A stretch of DNA of 64,000 nt from Spirochaetota bacterium (GTDB lineage: Bacteria > Spirochaetota > Spirochaetia > Treponematales > UBA12059). The notes under the pieces were generated by a model. The model ran no database searches, was not told where the DNA came from, and saw only the letters and a list, made by a program, of their open reading frames with translations. Made by a program: the position numbers and the translations under genes. The stretch spans positions 81,669-145,668 of the forward strand of contig JAKPPT010000115.1 of the NCBI GenBank assembly GCA_029547205.1, given 5' to 3'. How positions within the stretch are numbered: position 1 is the stretch's first letter; each line of letters begins with the position of its first letter. Positions 1-8,548 of this stretch are shown here, one piece after another.

Positions 1-1
1 C

Positions 2-151
2 TACGCATACCAGTGGTGGTATCGAGCAACCCGCATTACGAATCCCGGCAATTACGGGAACATAGATTTCGCGGTTTCTAATACCAATGGCAGCGTAGAT
101 ACATGGAGAGAGCTCATGAATAAATGGTACTATCCAAGCTGGGGTTATTAA
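2..151 (+). CDS. C-terminal end of an unidentified protein (cut by window edge)
   Basis: Reading frame 2 is open from the window edge to a TAA at 149-151, giving about 49 residues rich in Tyr, Trp and Asn. A strong terminator follows at once, so this looks like the true 3' end of a gene that starts outside the window. The aromatic, polar composition resembles the beta-rich ends of secreted or surface proteins, and the next two genes also encode surface lipoproteins. No family is recognisable from this piece. Confidence 0.5.
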   Translation, partial: YAYQWWYRATRITNPGNYGNIDFAVSNTNGSVDTWRELMNKWYYPSWGY

Positions 152-184
152 TACTGTTCGCAAGAAGCATTAAACGAAGACAGT

Positions 185-214
185 GCTGCCCATTTTTGGG
201 CAGCGCTTTTTTTA
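185..214 (+). terminator. Rho-independent terminator
   Basis: GCTGCCC and GGGCAGC form a 7-bp stem around a short T-rich loop, followed by a T run. It lies 34 bases after the stop of the partial first gene. Confidence 0.8.
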
Positions 215-314
215 TGCGCAGAGAGACAGACCTCATATCTTTTATAACTATTTTATGGTCTGTCCCTGGATTTTTCCTAATACCTATCACAAAAATCAAT
301 ATTACTTTTTTTAT

Positions 315-343
315 TTGACAGCTCGAATTTTGCGTAGTAAAAC
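315..343 (+). promoter_or_regulatory. Possible sigma-70 promoter for the lipoprotein-protease pair
   Basis: A perfect TTGACA at 315-320 is followed after 17 bases by TAAAAC at 338-343, about 30 bases before the GTG start at 373. The -10 is poor, so this is tentative. Confidence 0.35.
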
Positions 344-372
344 GCTACGAACTTTTTATTCAGGATGTTTCC

Positions 373-2475
373 GTGAAACGACTTTCCCTTGGATATGGCA
401 TTGCGTTTGTGTTTATTGCCATTCTCGCCCTTACTGGCTGTCCGCAACCTGAGCAGCCGGCAGCAAAAAGCACCGATGCCTGTCTTACATATATTGGTGT
501 AAAAGGCTCGGACGACATCGTTACCCCGCTTTCTCCCCTTTTCAGCCCAATCTTCATTGATTATGAGGCGGGCGTAAAGAAGGATGTTACTTCCGCTACA
601 GTAACGGTAGAACCTGCAAGTTCGGAAGTAAAATCCATCACAATTAACGGCACCGATGTCACATCGACAAAAAGCGCGTTGGTATCTTTGTCGAATGGTA
701 CCGGCACTGCCGTGATTGTAGTGACCGCCGAAGACAAAACTACAACAAAAACATATACCGTTAATATAAGGGAAGCGGCAGCAACGGTACCACTGACGAT
801 TCTCACAGTAGAGTCAGTCAACGGAACGATACTGTCTGACGTGACATATAATATTCTTGATTCTTCAGGTAATCCGATTTCTGGAGCAAACGGTACGACC
901 AATACTTCGGGACTTGCAATCTGCGATCTTGAACCAAACCAGTACGTGACAATAATAACGAACAAAGCCGGATACGGATACAATGTCATACAACGTTACT
1001 GGGTCAACGCGCTCGGAGATAATACTGTTGTCTGCGTAAACCCCAGGTTGGGGATGAATAACCATCAAGAGCATAAAATGACCATGCACCAGGCGTACAC
1101 AAGTACAAGTTCCTCGTTTGGAACAGCGACGCCGATCGATCTCACTGATCCTACGGTGCAACTTGATATTTCGGGTACAAAGTACCTTTTTGTCGAAATT
1201 TATGGTGGAAACTCAATTGAACCAACGTATGGTTCCGGTTTCGGCGCCCGTCTTGGCATCGATATGGTTCCGAGCAGCGCGGGCGGCATTGACGGCACAC
1301 TCCTCATCTCCGAGGCCATTAAAGGAGATTATGAGTACAGGGCTGTATACCGCTTTGACCTTTCCGGACAGGAAATCCTTAGTGGTGCTCATGCACTCAA
1401 TATTGTGGCTTACGATATTACTAACAATAGGCTCCATGTTCCGGCTATTGTACGCTGCAAAGGAAAAGGCGCTATAGGTTTATCATTATCGTCTGCTTCG
1501 TTTACGAGTTTTACCGCTGATATCCGCTCGTATGGCTTAAGCCGCGAGTTCTTTAGTAAGGAAACAGGGGTAGGTACCTTCGCCCTGAATCCATATGACC
1601 CGGGAAGCGGTGCAGTACCCGTATCCTACCGGGCAGTCGTCAACTTCAAGCTGCAATCGGGCAGCACCAATGTCGGAATCAGGGGCTTTGATGTGTACAG
1701 GAAGGAAGGTTCCGGCGGCACATGGGTTAAAATTGGTTCCAAAAACTACGGCACGCTATCAACCGGATCGAGTGGAAGCCATACCTATTTTGACTTTGAC
1801 AGCACACTGACAGCGGGTCCTATCTACTATTACAAGGTCAAAGTATGGACTGATGCGCTTAACACCAAGGAAAGCGACGGAACTGCGTGTTCTTCTGTCA
1901 TGGCTCCCTTCCAGGCTAACCTTTCAGCGCCGGCAAATCGGAGTAGTTTTGACTACAACCCGGCCAATCCACTGTCAACCCTTCCCGCATTCAAGTTTAC
2001 AGTCAGCAATACAAATTTGTGGAATGCGACAATTTCCGATTACTTTTACTTTGTACTCGTTATACGCAACAAAACTGGCACATATAGCTATGTCGGATTG
2101 TTCAGGTATAATTTTGCCCAGATAAGATTCGAAGCCTTCGATTTAGATATTACGCCCCAAGCGTATGTCGATATCGCGTCCGCAAACCTCGACCTCGCGG
2201 GCAAGATAACGTTAAGCGGTAATGAAATATCAATAGCACCCGAAGTTCTCAGAACAGGCAGGGTTAACGCCGTAGGTAAGACAGTTTTCTCGCCCCTTGA
2301 AGGTGCTACCTATGAATGGGATATTTACGGCGATCTCGAAGTGCTCAACGGAACCTCCGATCATCCCTGCTACTTCGAAAAAGCGTATACGAACGGAGTC
2401 GCGCGTAGTTATGGCGACAATTACGACTCCGGGGCAAACACCATCAACGGCCATTTCGAATTTTCTGTAGAATAA
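373..2475 (+). CDS. Large surface lipoprotein with beta-sandwich and fibronectin-like domains
   Basis: This 700-residue protein starts at GTG 373, with AGGA upstream, because the codons after it encode a clean lipoprotein signal: basic MKRL, a hydrophobic stretch, then lipobox LTGC with Cys near residue 23. Residues about 35-135 look like the bacterial cadherin-like beta-sandwich fold (ending in a TKTYTVNI-type strand). Residues about 150-200 resemble a carboxypeptidase-regulatory-like segment (GNPISGANGTTNTSG). Residues about 415-500 read like a fibronectin type III module (GFDVYRKEGSGGTWVKIG, then YYYKVKVWTD). No catalytic motif is visible. It sits 12 bases before the S8 protease gene and is probably co-transcribed. 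It is likely anchored in the outer membrane or periplasm as an adhesin or binding protein; the ligand is unknown. Confidence 0.75.
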   Translation: MKRLSLGYGIAFVFIAILALTGCPQPEQPAAKSTDACLTYIGVKGSDDIVTPLSPLFSPIFIDYEAGVKKDVTSATVTVEPASSEVKSITINGTDVTSTKSALVSLSNGTGTAVIVVTAEDKTTTKTYTVNIREAAATVPLTILTVESVNGTILSDVTYNILDSSGNPISGANGTTNTSGLAICDLEPNQYVTIITNKAGYGYNVIQRYWVNALGDNTVVCVNPRLGMNNHQEHKMTMHQAYTSTSSSFGTATPIDLTDPTVQLDISGTKYLFVEIYGGNSIEPTYGSGFGARLGIDMVPSSAGGIDGTLLISEAIKGDYEYRAVYRFDLSGQEILSGAHALNIVAYDITNNRLHVPAIVRCKGKGAIGLSLSSASFTSFTADIRSYGLSREFFSKETGVGTFALNPYDPGSGAVPVSYRAVVNFKLQSGSTNVGIRGFDVYRKEGSGGTWVKIGSKNYGTLSTGSSGSHTYFDFDSTLTAGPIYYYKVKVWTDALNTKESDGTACSSVMAPFQANLSAPANRSSFDYNPANPLSTLPAFKFTVSNTNLWNATISDYFYFVLVIRNKTGTYSYVGLFRYNFAQIRFEAFDLDITPQAYVDIASANLDLAGKITLSGNEISIAPEVLRTGRVNAVGKTVFSPLEGATYEWDIYGDLEVLNGTSDHPCYFEKAYTNGVARSYGDNYDSGANTINGHFEFSVE

Positions 2476-2487
2476 GGAGAACGCAGA

Positions 2488-4671
2488 ATGAAAAAATACC
2501 TGTTTTTTGTTCTAATAGTGCTCACGCTAATGACAGCATGTACAAATTCTCTGGACAGGACGAATCCTGTCTCTCAGGTTCCCACCTTAAACAAAATCAA
2601 TCCACTCGCTAGTGATGCTGAGCTCATGGCAAATGAATGGGTCAATTATGGCTATATCATTGCTAAAACCGATGCGTCAACTAATCCTGAGGTTTTCAAA
2701 CGGCTTGGACTTGCAGTAAAAGGCAAGCTTGAACTTGACAACGGCGCTGTGTATTACAGGCTTTACCGTGAAAACAAAATAGCAAAGGCTCTCCACGACC
2801 TTAGGGGTCTTACCGGCGTTGAGTATGCGCAAGCAGAACTCAAATCAAAGCTTATTGAGCCCGTAAAAGGGTTCCAGAACCAGTCCGATGTTCAGTATCG
2901 CGGTCTTACCGGCGGCAACCTCGAGGACGATCCCAAAAGCGCGATGAACGACTACGCGCTTGCCATAACAAAAGCACTTGACTCCTACAAGCCGGTCTCA
3001 GAGGGTGGCAATGGCTACGGCACTAACACGGTTTATGTCGCCGTAATCGATACCGGCATCAATATGACCCATGAGGATTTCTATGATGACCAAAATAACC
3101 TTATCGTAGAATATGCGAAGAGCGCCTTCACCAAGAATCCAGACAATACCTTTACCTGGGTCGGCGACGGCAAAAATTTTGTTACAATACCCCAAGGCGA
3201 GAACTGGGATGATGAAGCCCATGGTACCCATGTCAGCGGAACCATCGCAGCAGTCGGTGATAATGGCAAAGGAGTCGCTGGTGTAGCATGGAAAAACGTT
3301 AAACTGATTTCGTACAAATGTTTTGCAAACGCAGATTCCGGTTCTGGCGCAGACTGGTCAATTTACGGCGCATTGGGTGATCTCGCGGACTGGGTCAAAG
3401 CTAATCGGGCGAGTAAAATGAATGGACAGGTTACGGTACCAGTCAATATGTCCCTTGGCGGCAGCTATGCAGGTTCCTTCGAACTTGAAATGATCAACTA
3501 TGCAATCGAAAACGGTGTCCTCCCCATCGTCGCGATGGGTAACGACGGTCAGCGCGTTACCAAGTTCCCCGCTGCCTACCAGGGTGTCGTTGCAGTCGGC
3601 GCAACGAATGGCCGTGACGAGAAGGTTCATTTCTCAAATACCGGTCACTGGATAAGCGTTTCCGCTCCCGGGTACGATATCCTTTCATGCGGAAACGGCG
3701 GCGACTACTGGGATGATCCGAACTTGAGTGCCACTGACTACCAGTGGATGAGCGGTACCTCAATGGCTACACCCTTTGTGACTGGTGTCGTTGCCTATAT
3801 GCTGTCATTCAATAACACGCTTACTCCTTATCAGGTCAAACAGGTACTCGAACTTACCGCTGATGACAAAGGTACTTCCGGTTTCGACGAATCGTTTGGC
3901 CATGGTCGCGTGAATGTGCTCGCGGCCGCAACCAAGGTTCGTACAGGGATAGACCTCCCCCCGAGCGGCAGCTACTATGTCACCAAAAAACTCGTCGTGA
4001 CAGTAAACAACAACTCGAACAACTATCATTCGGGGCTTGGCGATCCGTATGACAAAGTACTCATAGACCAAAAAGTCTACCTCTACGATGCTAATGGCAA
4101 GATTGTCTCCATAGCCATGACGAATGGCACCAATGGCCAGGCCGCTTTCTACGGCCTGCCTGCAGGAAACTACACGATCAAGACGAGTTTCTTTGGAGAC
4201 CTTCAAACGCGCACGGTAAGTGTGGATAATTCGGCGGATCAGAACATTAGCATTGATTATAATAAAAATATAATCTATGTCTGCACCGTCAAGAACAACG
4301 CTTATAATGGTGGTGCCGATACAACGGACACCATAATAGAAGTTTATTCGGATGATGAGCTAACAACGCTCGTAGGATCAATCGACCAAGGTTACCTCGA
4401 CACGCTTGCTATCGAGCTTTCCGCGGGAACCTATTACGCCAAGATTTCGCCATATAACAGCAAATACGGCAACTATGGTATCCAGATCGGGTTCACCCGC
4501 ATTACGGAAGTAAACCTTCAAGACGGCAGCCGCACCGCGATTGAGGACGACTCCCATGAAGAAGATGATGATGGCGCTCTAGCGACAGCAAAAGGTGCTT
4601 TAACGCTCGATACTCCCTTCGCGGCGAACCTTCAGGACACTGCTGATGTATTCATGTTTGTAGTGCCATAA
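2488..4671 (+). CDS. Subtilisin-family (S8) serine protease lipoprotein
   Basis: This 727-residue protein has a lipoprotein signal (lipobox LMTAC, Cys about 18) and a propeptide-like region to about residue 170. All three S8 catalytic blocks are present: Asp188 in VAVIDTGI, His245 in HGTHVSG and Ser425 in SGTSMATP. After the catalytic domain come beta-rich segments, including one like carboxypeptidase-regulatory or PEGA repeats near residues 505-590, and an acidic stretch (SHEEDDDG) near 692. The extreme C-terminus resembles a bacterial pre-peptidase C-terminal domain, so maturation there is possible. The start has a good AAGGAG site. It follows the lipoprotein at 373 by 12 bases and is followed by a terminator. 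Inferred role: a lipid-anchored envelope protease that degrades external protein or processes surface proteins. Confidence 0.9.
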   Translation: MKKYLFFVLIVLTLMTACTNSLDRTNPVSQVPTLNKINPLASDAELMANEWVNYGYIIAKTDASTNPEVFKRLGLAVKGKLELDNGAVYYRLYRENKIAKALHDLRGLTGVEYAQAELKSKLIEPVKGFQNQSDVQYRGLTGGNLEDDPKSAMNDYALAITKALDSYKPVSEGGNGYGTNTVYVAVIDTGINMTHEDFYDDQNNLIVEYAKSAFTKNPDNTFTWVGDGKNFVTIPQGENWDDEAHGTHVSGTIAAVGDNGKGVAGVAWKNVKLISYKCFANADSGSGADWSIYGALGDLADWVKANRASKMNGQVTVPVNMSLGGSYAGSFELEMINYAIENGVLPIVAMGNDGQRVTKFPAAYQGVVAVGATNGRDEKVHFSNTGHWISVSAPGYDILSCGNGGDYWDDPNLSATDYQWMSGTSMATPFVTGVVAYMLSFNNTLTPYQVKQVLELTADDKGTSGFDESFGHGRVNVLAAATKVRTGIDLPPSGSYYVTKKLVVTVNNNSNNYHSGLGDPYDKVLIDQKVYLYDANGKIVSIAMTNGTNGQAAFYGLPAGNYTIKTSFFGDLQTRTVSVDNSADQNISIDYNKNIIYVCTVKNNAYNGGADTTDTIIEVYSDDELTTLVGSIDQGYLDTLAIELSAGTYYAKISPYNSKYGNYGIQIGFTRITEVNLQDGSRTAIEDDSHEEDDDGALATAKGALTLDTPFAANLQDTADVFMFVVP

Positions 4672-4710
4672 GTAAGACGTGAGCTTTTAGGGAGCAATTC
4701 CTAATACAAA

Positions 4711-4739
4711 GGCCGCCCTTCCCGGGCGGCTTTTGTTTT
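4711..4739 (+). terminator. Terminator of the lipoprotein-S8 protease operon
   Basis: GC-only arms GCCGCCC and GGGCGGC with a 5-base loop, followed by TTTTGTTTT, 40 bases after the protease stop codon. Confidence 0.85.
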
Positions 4740-4758
4740 GCATGCGCAATAAATTTTC

Positions 4759-4785
4759 AAAAAAGCCCCCAAGGCGGCTTTTTTT
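4759..4785. terminator. Second, bidirectional-looking terminator hairpin
   Basis: AAAAAAGCC pairs with GGCTTTTTT, giving an A-run before and a T-run after the stem, so it could act on either strand. It lies between the plus-strand protease operon and the minus-strand DUF554-Sir2 pair. Confidence 0.6.
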
Positions 4786-4841
4786 GCTTAGTAGTTACTT
4801 ACCAAATAGGAATTCTCAGGCAGCTCTTTTATGCTCTCCGT

Positions 4842-4989
4842 GCTTAGTGTCAGGAAGCTTGTGCATACTGCTAGACCCACAATATGTTGTATATATATTT
4901 TCCTGCTGCACTGTATGTTCAAACTTCCTATAAAAACCAAACCGGTAGTAATCCAAATCTGTGTTTTCACAATGTTCGTGGCACTAAGC
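4842..4989. repeat. Dispersed inverted-repeat element, copy pair A
   Basis: The left arm at 4842-4868 reads GCTTAGTGTCAGGAAGCTTG and onward. The right arm at 4964-4989 is its diverged inverse and ends GTTCGTGGCACTAAGC. The arms face each other across about 95 bases with no gene. The right arm overlaps the 3' end of the DUF554 gene and supplies its TAG stop. It is one of a family found at 6583, 17038, 33281, 46120 and 47586; see the findings. Confidence 0.7.
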
Positions 4990-5841
4990 AACCAAAGATG
5001 ACACCACAAGAATAAGCGGCATCATGATGAGTGCTGGCAGAAAATCAGCTGTCTTTATTTTGGTAAGCTTGAGCAGGTTGAGTCCGATCATGAGTACGAG
5101 ACATCCCCCAACTCCAGAAATACCGGTCATAATGACGTCGCTCAGAACCGGCTCTAGGAATATACCGAGCCACGTGAGGATGCCTTGATAAACCAGAATC
5201 GTCAGAGCAGAAAACGCAACCCCGATACCGTACATGCTGGCAAACACAATCGCCATGAATCCATCGAGCACGCTTTTAGTTAAGAGGAGCGTATAGTTTC
5301 TATTGACTCCCGCTTCGATTGCTCCGAGTATCGTCATCGCCCCGGCACAAAACAGTACCGATGCGTTTAAAAATCCTTTTCCAAACTTGCTTGTGGACCC
5401 ATCATCGCTAGTGGCAGGAAGATTGTTATTTGTTTCCATGCTGGCGGGCATGCTATGCTCAGTTGTATCGGCTGTATTCATTGTTTCGCTCATTGTGGTT
5501 TTAGCCGCTGTGCCGGCTCTACGTGTCGTATTCATTGCATTCATTGTATGCGTACCGGCTTGTGTGCGCCTCAGCGACAGCCGCTCCAGCCTGTTTCCGA
5601 GCGCTTCAATGCTGTCCTCAATGCGTAGCGCTGACCCGATGAGTCCTCCAATGATCAGCGCCAGTACAAGCTCGACAAAGGCTGTTGTTTTGAGCCCCAT
5701 ATAGATCCCAATGAGCACGGTTACAATGCCCGCGCCAGTCATGACGATATGCTGTTTTTGCGCGGTAACGTATTTACCGAGAACAAGGCCAATGAGTGAA
5801 CCCAGAATAACTGAAGCCGCATTAATTACTGTTGCGATCAT
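4984..5841 (-). CDS. DUF554 family integral membrane protein
   Basis: This 285-residue protein of the DUF554 (YdfK/YqgA-like) family has about seven hydrophobic segments; the biochemical role of the family is not established. I start it at ATG 5841 (MIATVINAASVILGS), not further upstream, because that ATG forms a 4-base ATGA overlap with the Sir2 stop, implying translational coupling. Oddly, the cytosolic loop after the third membrane segment (residues about 90-150) carries a low-complexity Thr/Met/Asn/Ala-rich insert (for example TMNAMNTTRRAGTAAKTTMS) that compact homologues would not be expected to have. The TAG stop is part of a dispersed repeat arm, so the original C-terminus may have been altered slightly. 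Confidence 0.85.
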   Translation of the reverse strand: MIATVINAASVILGSLIGLVLGKYVTAQKQHIVMTGAGIVTVLIGIYMGLKTTAFVELVLALIIGGLIGSALRIEDSIEALGNRLERLSLRRTQAGTHTMNAMNTTRRAGTAAKTTMSETMNTADTTEHSMPASMETNNNLPATSDDGSTSKFGKGFLNASVLFCAGAMTILGAIEAGVNRNYTLLLTKSVLDGFMAIVFASMYGIGVAFSALTILVYQGILTWLGIFLEPVLSDVIMTGISGVGGCLVLMIGLNLLKLTKIKTADFLPALIMMPLILVVSSLVA

Positions 5842-6554
5842 AGCTCTAAATACTCCCTGCATAGTGTGTCAATGCGAGCGCTTGCGACACCTGCTTTTTC
5901 ATAGAAAACATGGGTAAATACTCGGTCATCGATTGCCGGCTCGGGGTCAAGATTGTTTAAGATGCTCACTGGTGCTGCTCGTGCAAAGAGTTCTACAGGA
6001 AGCACCTGTCCCGACGTGCCAATAACTACGAGCATGCTTTCTGTCGCAAAGAGCCTATCAATTGTTGCATAGAGCAGCCAATAGAGCGGCGCTTCCTCAT
6101 GGAACATGACGACATGGTGGCGGGTTTTATGGTTTCCACAGTCCGGGCACTGTTCATCACCATATATTGCTTTATAACCGATGTGCCAGGTATGTCCACA
6201 AAATTCACAGCGGGCTTTGGTTAGTTCCCCATGGAGGTGCATGACAGCGCTGCACCCTGCTTTTTCAAAGAGGTCATCGATATTCTGCGTTATATTGATG
6301 ATGCGGCTCCCATAATCTTTCTCAAGTGCTGCTATCATGCGATGTGCTGGATTGGGCAATTTATCGTGCAATTCTGCCCGCCGCTTGTTATAAAACTCGA
6401 GTACAAATTTTCTGTTTCTTCTGAACGCTTCTGGTGTGCACACTTCATCGATGCTGTATGTCTCCCAGAGTCCGCCTGCGCTGCGGAAAGTATTTATTCC
6501 TGACTCTGCGGAAATACCCGCACCGGTTAAAAATACAATTGAACGTTGTTCCAT
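5838..6554 (-). CDS. cobB: Sir2-family NAD-dependent protein deacylase
   Basis: This 238-residue sirtuin starts at ATG 6554 (MEQRSIVFLTGAGISAESGI), which has AAGG about 8 bases upstream; a longer frame upstream runs into a dispersed repeat and is not convincing. It has the NAD-binding GAGISAESGI and TFR motifs, the NITQNIDDLFEKAG block, a catalytic His in HLHGEL, and a zinc site made of two Cys pairs (CEFC and CPDC). GTSGQVLPVE matches the usual GTS-V-P block. The length is normal for a bacterial class III or U sirtuin. It removes acyl groups from lysine using NAD. It is the first gene of a two-gene unit with the DUF554 membrane protein, with overlapping ATGA. Confidence 0.92.
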   Translation of the reverse strand: MEQRSIVFLTGAGISAESGINTFRSAGGLWETYSIDEVCTPEAFRRNRKFVLEFYNKRRAELHDKLPNPAHRMIAALEKDYGSRIINITQNIDDLFEKAGCSAVMHLHGELTKARCEFCGHTWHIGYKAIYGDEQCPDCGNHKTRHHVVMFHEEAPLYWLLYATIDRLFATESMLVVIGTSGQVLPVELFARAAPVSILNNLDPEPAIDDRVFTHVFYEKAGVASARIDTLCREYLEL

Positions 6555-6582
6555 GCAAACCTTCTTGTCTGTAGGGTACCTG

Positions 6583-6607
6583 CCTAGTGTCACGAAGATT
6601 GTAAGAA
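6583..6607. repeat. Dispersed repeat, single copy B
   Basis: CCTAGTGTCACGAAGATTGT matches the family core with two or three changes. It lies between the Sir2 start and the end of the 6625-8418 gene. A separate inverted repeat, TATAGCAAG with CTTGCTATA (about 6610-6639), straddles the stop codon of that gene but has no T run. Confidence 0.6.
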
Positions 6608-6624
6608 GTATAGCAAGGAATATG

Positions 6625-8418
6625 CTACTTGCTATAAAACAATCGTATGTCCTCTTGTGTTTTCTTGTGCTTCATTTTCACAAAGAGCTTTCGTTCATTT
6701 CTTTTATAAAAGTATCCGGACGCATTATAAATTTCAAACTCAGGGTCCATATTATAGTTTATTCCATAGAGCTGAATCCGTTCAAATGGCACAATCCCTT
6801 CCATAATTACATAGTGAGAGTACCCTTCGGGATACGATGTGCTAAATTGCATGCCAAAATCTGTTTTTTCCAGTACAAATTTTGCACCTGCGGTGTAAAC
6901 TCGTATAAATTCCCCATTTTCCTGTGGATAGCGTATTTTCCTCGGATAGTAAGGGGATAGTGTAAATAAGGCATACACGGTTTCAGGCGCTATAAGCCTT
7001 GCGGTATCAGGGAGAATTCTACCATTTTCCACTTTAAGTTCCGCAGGCAGCATGCCGTTGCTATCTGCAAAATTAAGAATTGATAGTATGAGTGTCCTGC
7101 CTATTGCGGTATAAGCAGACCGCTTTGTTAGCTCGCCGTAGCGAATGAGCAGTGATGCAAACCGTAATACTGTGGGAACATCTTCTGCACCCTGCGTGGT
7201 CTCTAAATAAAAGAATGAATCAATTTTTTGAATGAGGGGTATCACGGAATCAATCTGTTCCGGAACATAGGTAAATGGGTTTTCTTCCCGCGGAAAGTAT
7301 TCAGCACAATCAAGGTAATGTCCAAGCAATGCAGAGAGCCGACTAATATCTGTAGTCTTAACAGTAATTTTCTTTGCAAGCCCGAGATATGCTTTTAGTG
7401 TGTTATTGCTGTAAGTATCAATGAGCAACTTGATAGTATCAAACCGATAAAAAATCGATTCGTCACCAGCAAGCACCACTTTTCGAATTTCATCAACCAG
7501 TGCATCATCTTTTTCAAACCGTACGGTATTGAGCGGCATGGTTTTTCCGGTAAAAACAGAGGCTTCCCAACTCAGTTTACCAGGGAATTCTGAACGTGCT
7601 CTCACAATTCCTGCTGCAGCTTCTTCATACTTGCCATGCGCTAAGAGTTCCGCAATGTAGGTAATAAATGTTTTTTCGTTAAACTCATACGCTCCATCTG
7701 CAGTTTTCCACTGAAATGTATCCGGACGGAATCGGCCTGATACTAAACCGTTATACACCTGTTCCTGCCAGTATTTTACGTTTTGTGACCAGGTGTCCTC
7801 AGAAACAGAGTTCTGTGCAAGGTAATCGAGAATCGATTCATTACCAGTGCTGTATACTCGTGTAATATTGATAGGCAGTATCTTGCCATTACTGCTCCGC
7901 CAACCTAAATAGCCTTTAAGTGTTGCAGCGCCTTCTATGCTCCAGAACGTATTGTTAGTTCCGTAGCGCGTGCCCCGGGCATCAACATAGAGCCGGGCAC
8001 CTTGAACAAACCGATAATCAACGCTTGCGGAACCAATCGGTTCTGGAAATTCAAATGCCAGTACATACGAATTGACCGATTTCTGCTCTATTGCAAGGGA
8101 CGCACCATTAGAAAAAAGTATAGCATAGCCTCCCTCATGTTTTTTTATTTGTTTTGGCAGTGCAGTAAACTCTTTTCCTGAAAGGTTTCGATACCGTAAC
8201 GGAGTATGAGCTGTAAACTGCAAGCGAATACCGTTTATATATACATAGAGTATTTCATTGACACTGTAATCATCTGCAATGTTACCTTGGATGGTGCAGT
8301 CTCCGAGCGTAATCGTAACAGTCTGTTTTTGCGGATACTGTAAGATTACAACTCCAGCAAAAAATGCTAAAAACCCAAGTGTAATTACTACCATTCGGAG
8401 ACCTATAGACATTTTCAT
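6625..8418 (-). CDS. Large exported or membrane-anchored protein of unknown function
   Basis: This 597-residue protein has one N-terminal hydrophobic segment (residues about 7-27, VVITLGFLAFFAGVVILQY) that looks like an uncleaved anchor or signal; the rest is soluble. The first part (about 35-200) is beta-rich and the remainder more helical. I do not recognise a family and see no catalytic signature. The ATG lacks a Shine-Dalgarno site, and a good sigma-70 promoter ends only 8 bases before it, so the message may be leaderless. It is divergent from the TPR lipoprotein gene at 8549, and a palindrome between them could control both. It may be a spirochaete-specific periplasmic protein. Confidence 0.7.
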   Translation of the reverse strand: MKMSIGLRMVVITLGFLAFFAGVVILQYPQKQTVTITLGDCTIQGNIADDYSVNEILYVYINGIRLQFTAHTPLRYRNLSGKEFTALPKQIKKHEGGYAILFSNGASLAIEQKSVNSYVLAFEFPEPIGSASVDYRFVQGARLYVDARGTRYGTNNTFWSIEGAATLKGYLGWRSSNGKILPINITRVYSTGNESILDYLAQNSVSEDTWSQNVKYWQEQVYNGLVSGRFRPDTFQWKTADGAYEFNEKTFITYIAELLAHGKYEEAAAGIVRARSEFPGKLSWEASVFTGKTMPLNTVRFEKDDALVDEIRKVVLAGDESIFYRFDTIKLLIDTYSNNTLKAYLGLAKKITVKTTDISRLSALLGHYLDCAEYFPREENPFTYVPEQIDSVIPLIQKIDSFFYLETTQGAEDVPTVLRFASLLIRYGELTKRSAYTAIGRTLILSILNFADSNGMLPAELKVENGRILPDTARLIAPETVYALFTLSPYYPRKIRYPQENGEFIRVYTAGAKFVLEKTDFGMQFSTSYPEGYSHYVIMEGIVPFERIQLYGINYNMDPEFEIYNASGYFYKRNERKLFVKMKHKKTQEDIRLFYSK

Positions 8419-8426
8419 AGTACTGC

Positions 8427-8455
8427 ACTATATAATCTTTTAGTAAATTTCACAA
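8427..8455 (-). promoter_or_regulatory. Sigma-70 promoter abutting the start codon of the 597-residue gene
   Basis: On the minus strand TTGTGA (8455-8450) and TATAGT (8432-8427) are 17 bases apart. Only 8 bases separate the -10 from the ATG at 8418, so transcription should begin within a base or three of the start codon. Confidence 0.5.
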
Positions 8456-8472
8456 GATAAGGATAATTATCT
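8455..8472. promoter_or_regulatory. Palindrome in a divergent promoter region (operator candidate)
   Basis: AGATAA and TTATCT flank GGATAA; inside is the perfect 10-base palindrome GATAATTATC. It touches the -35 of the minus-strand promoter and lies about 77 bases before the TPR lipoprotein start, a fitting place for a shared operator. The regulator is unknown. Confidence 0.35.
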
Positions 8473-8548
8473 GATAAATAAATCATTCAAGAAAGTGCAT
8501 AAACTATTCGAATCTTACAGTAATACGCTAATGAGGAGTGTTTATATT

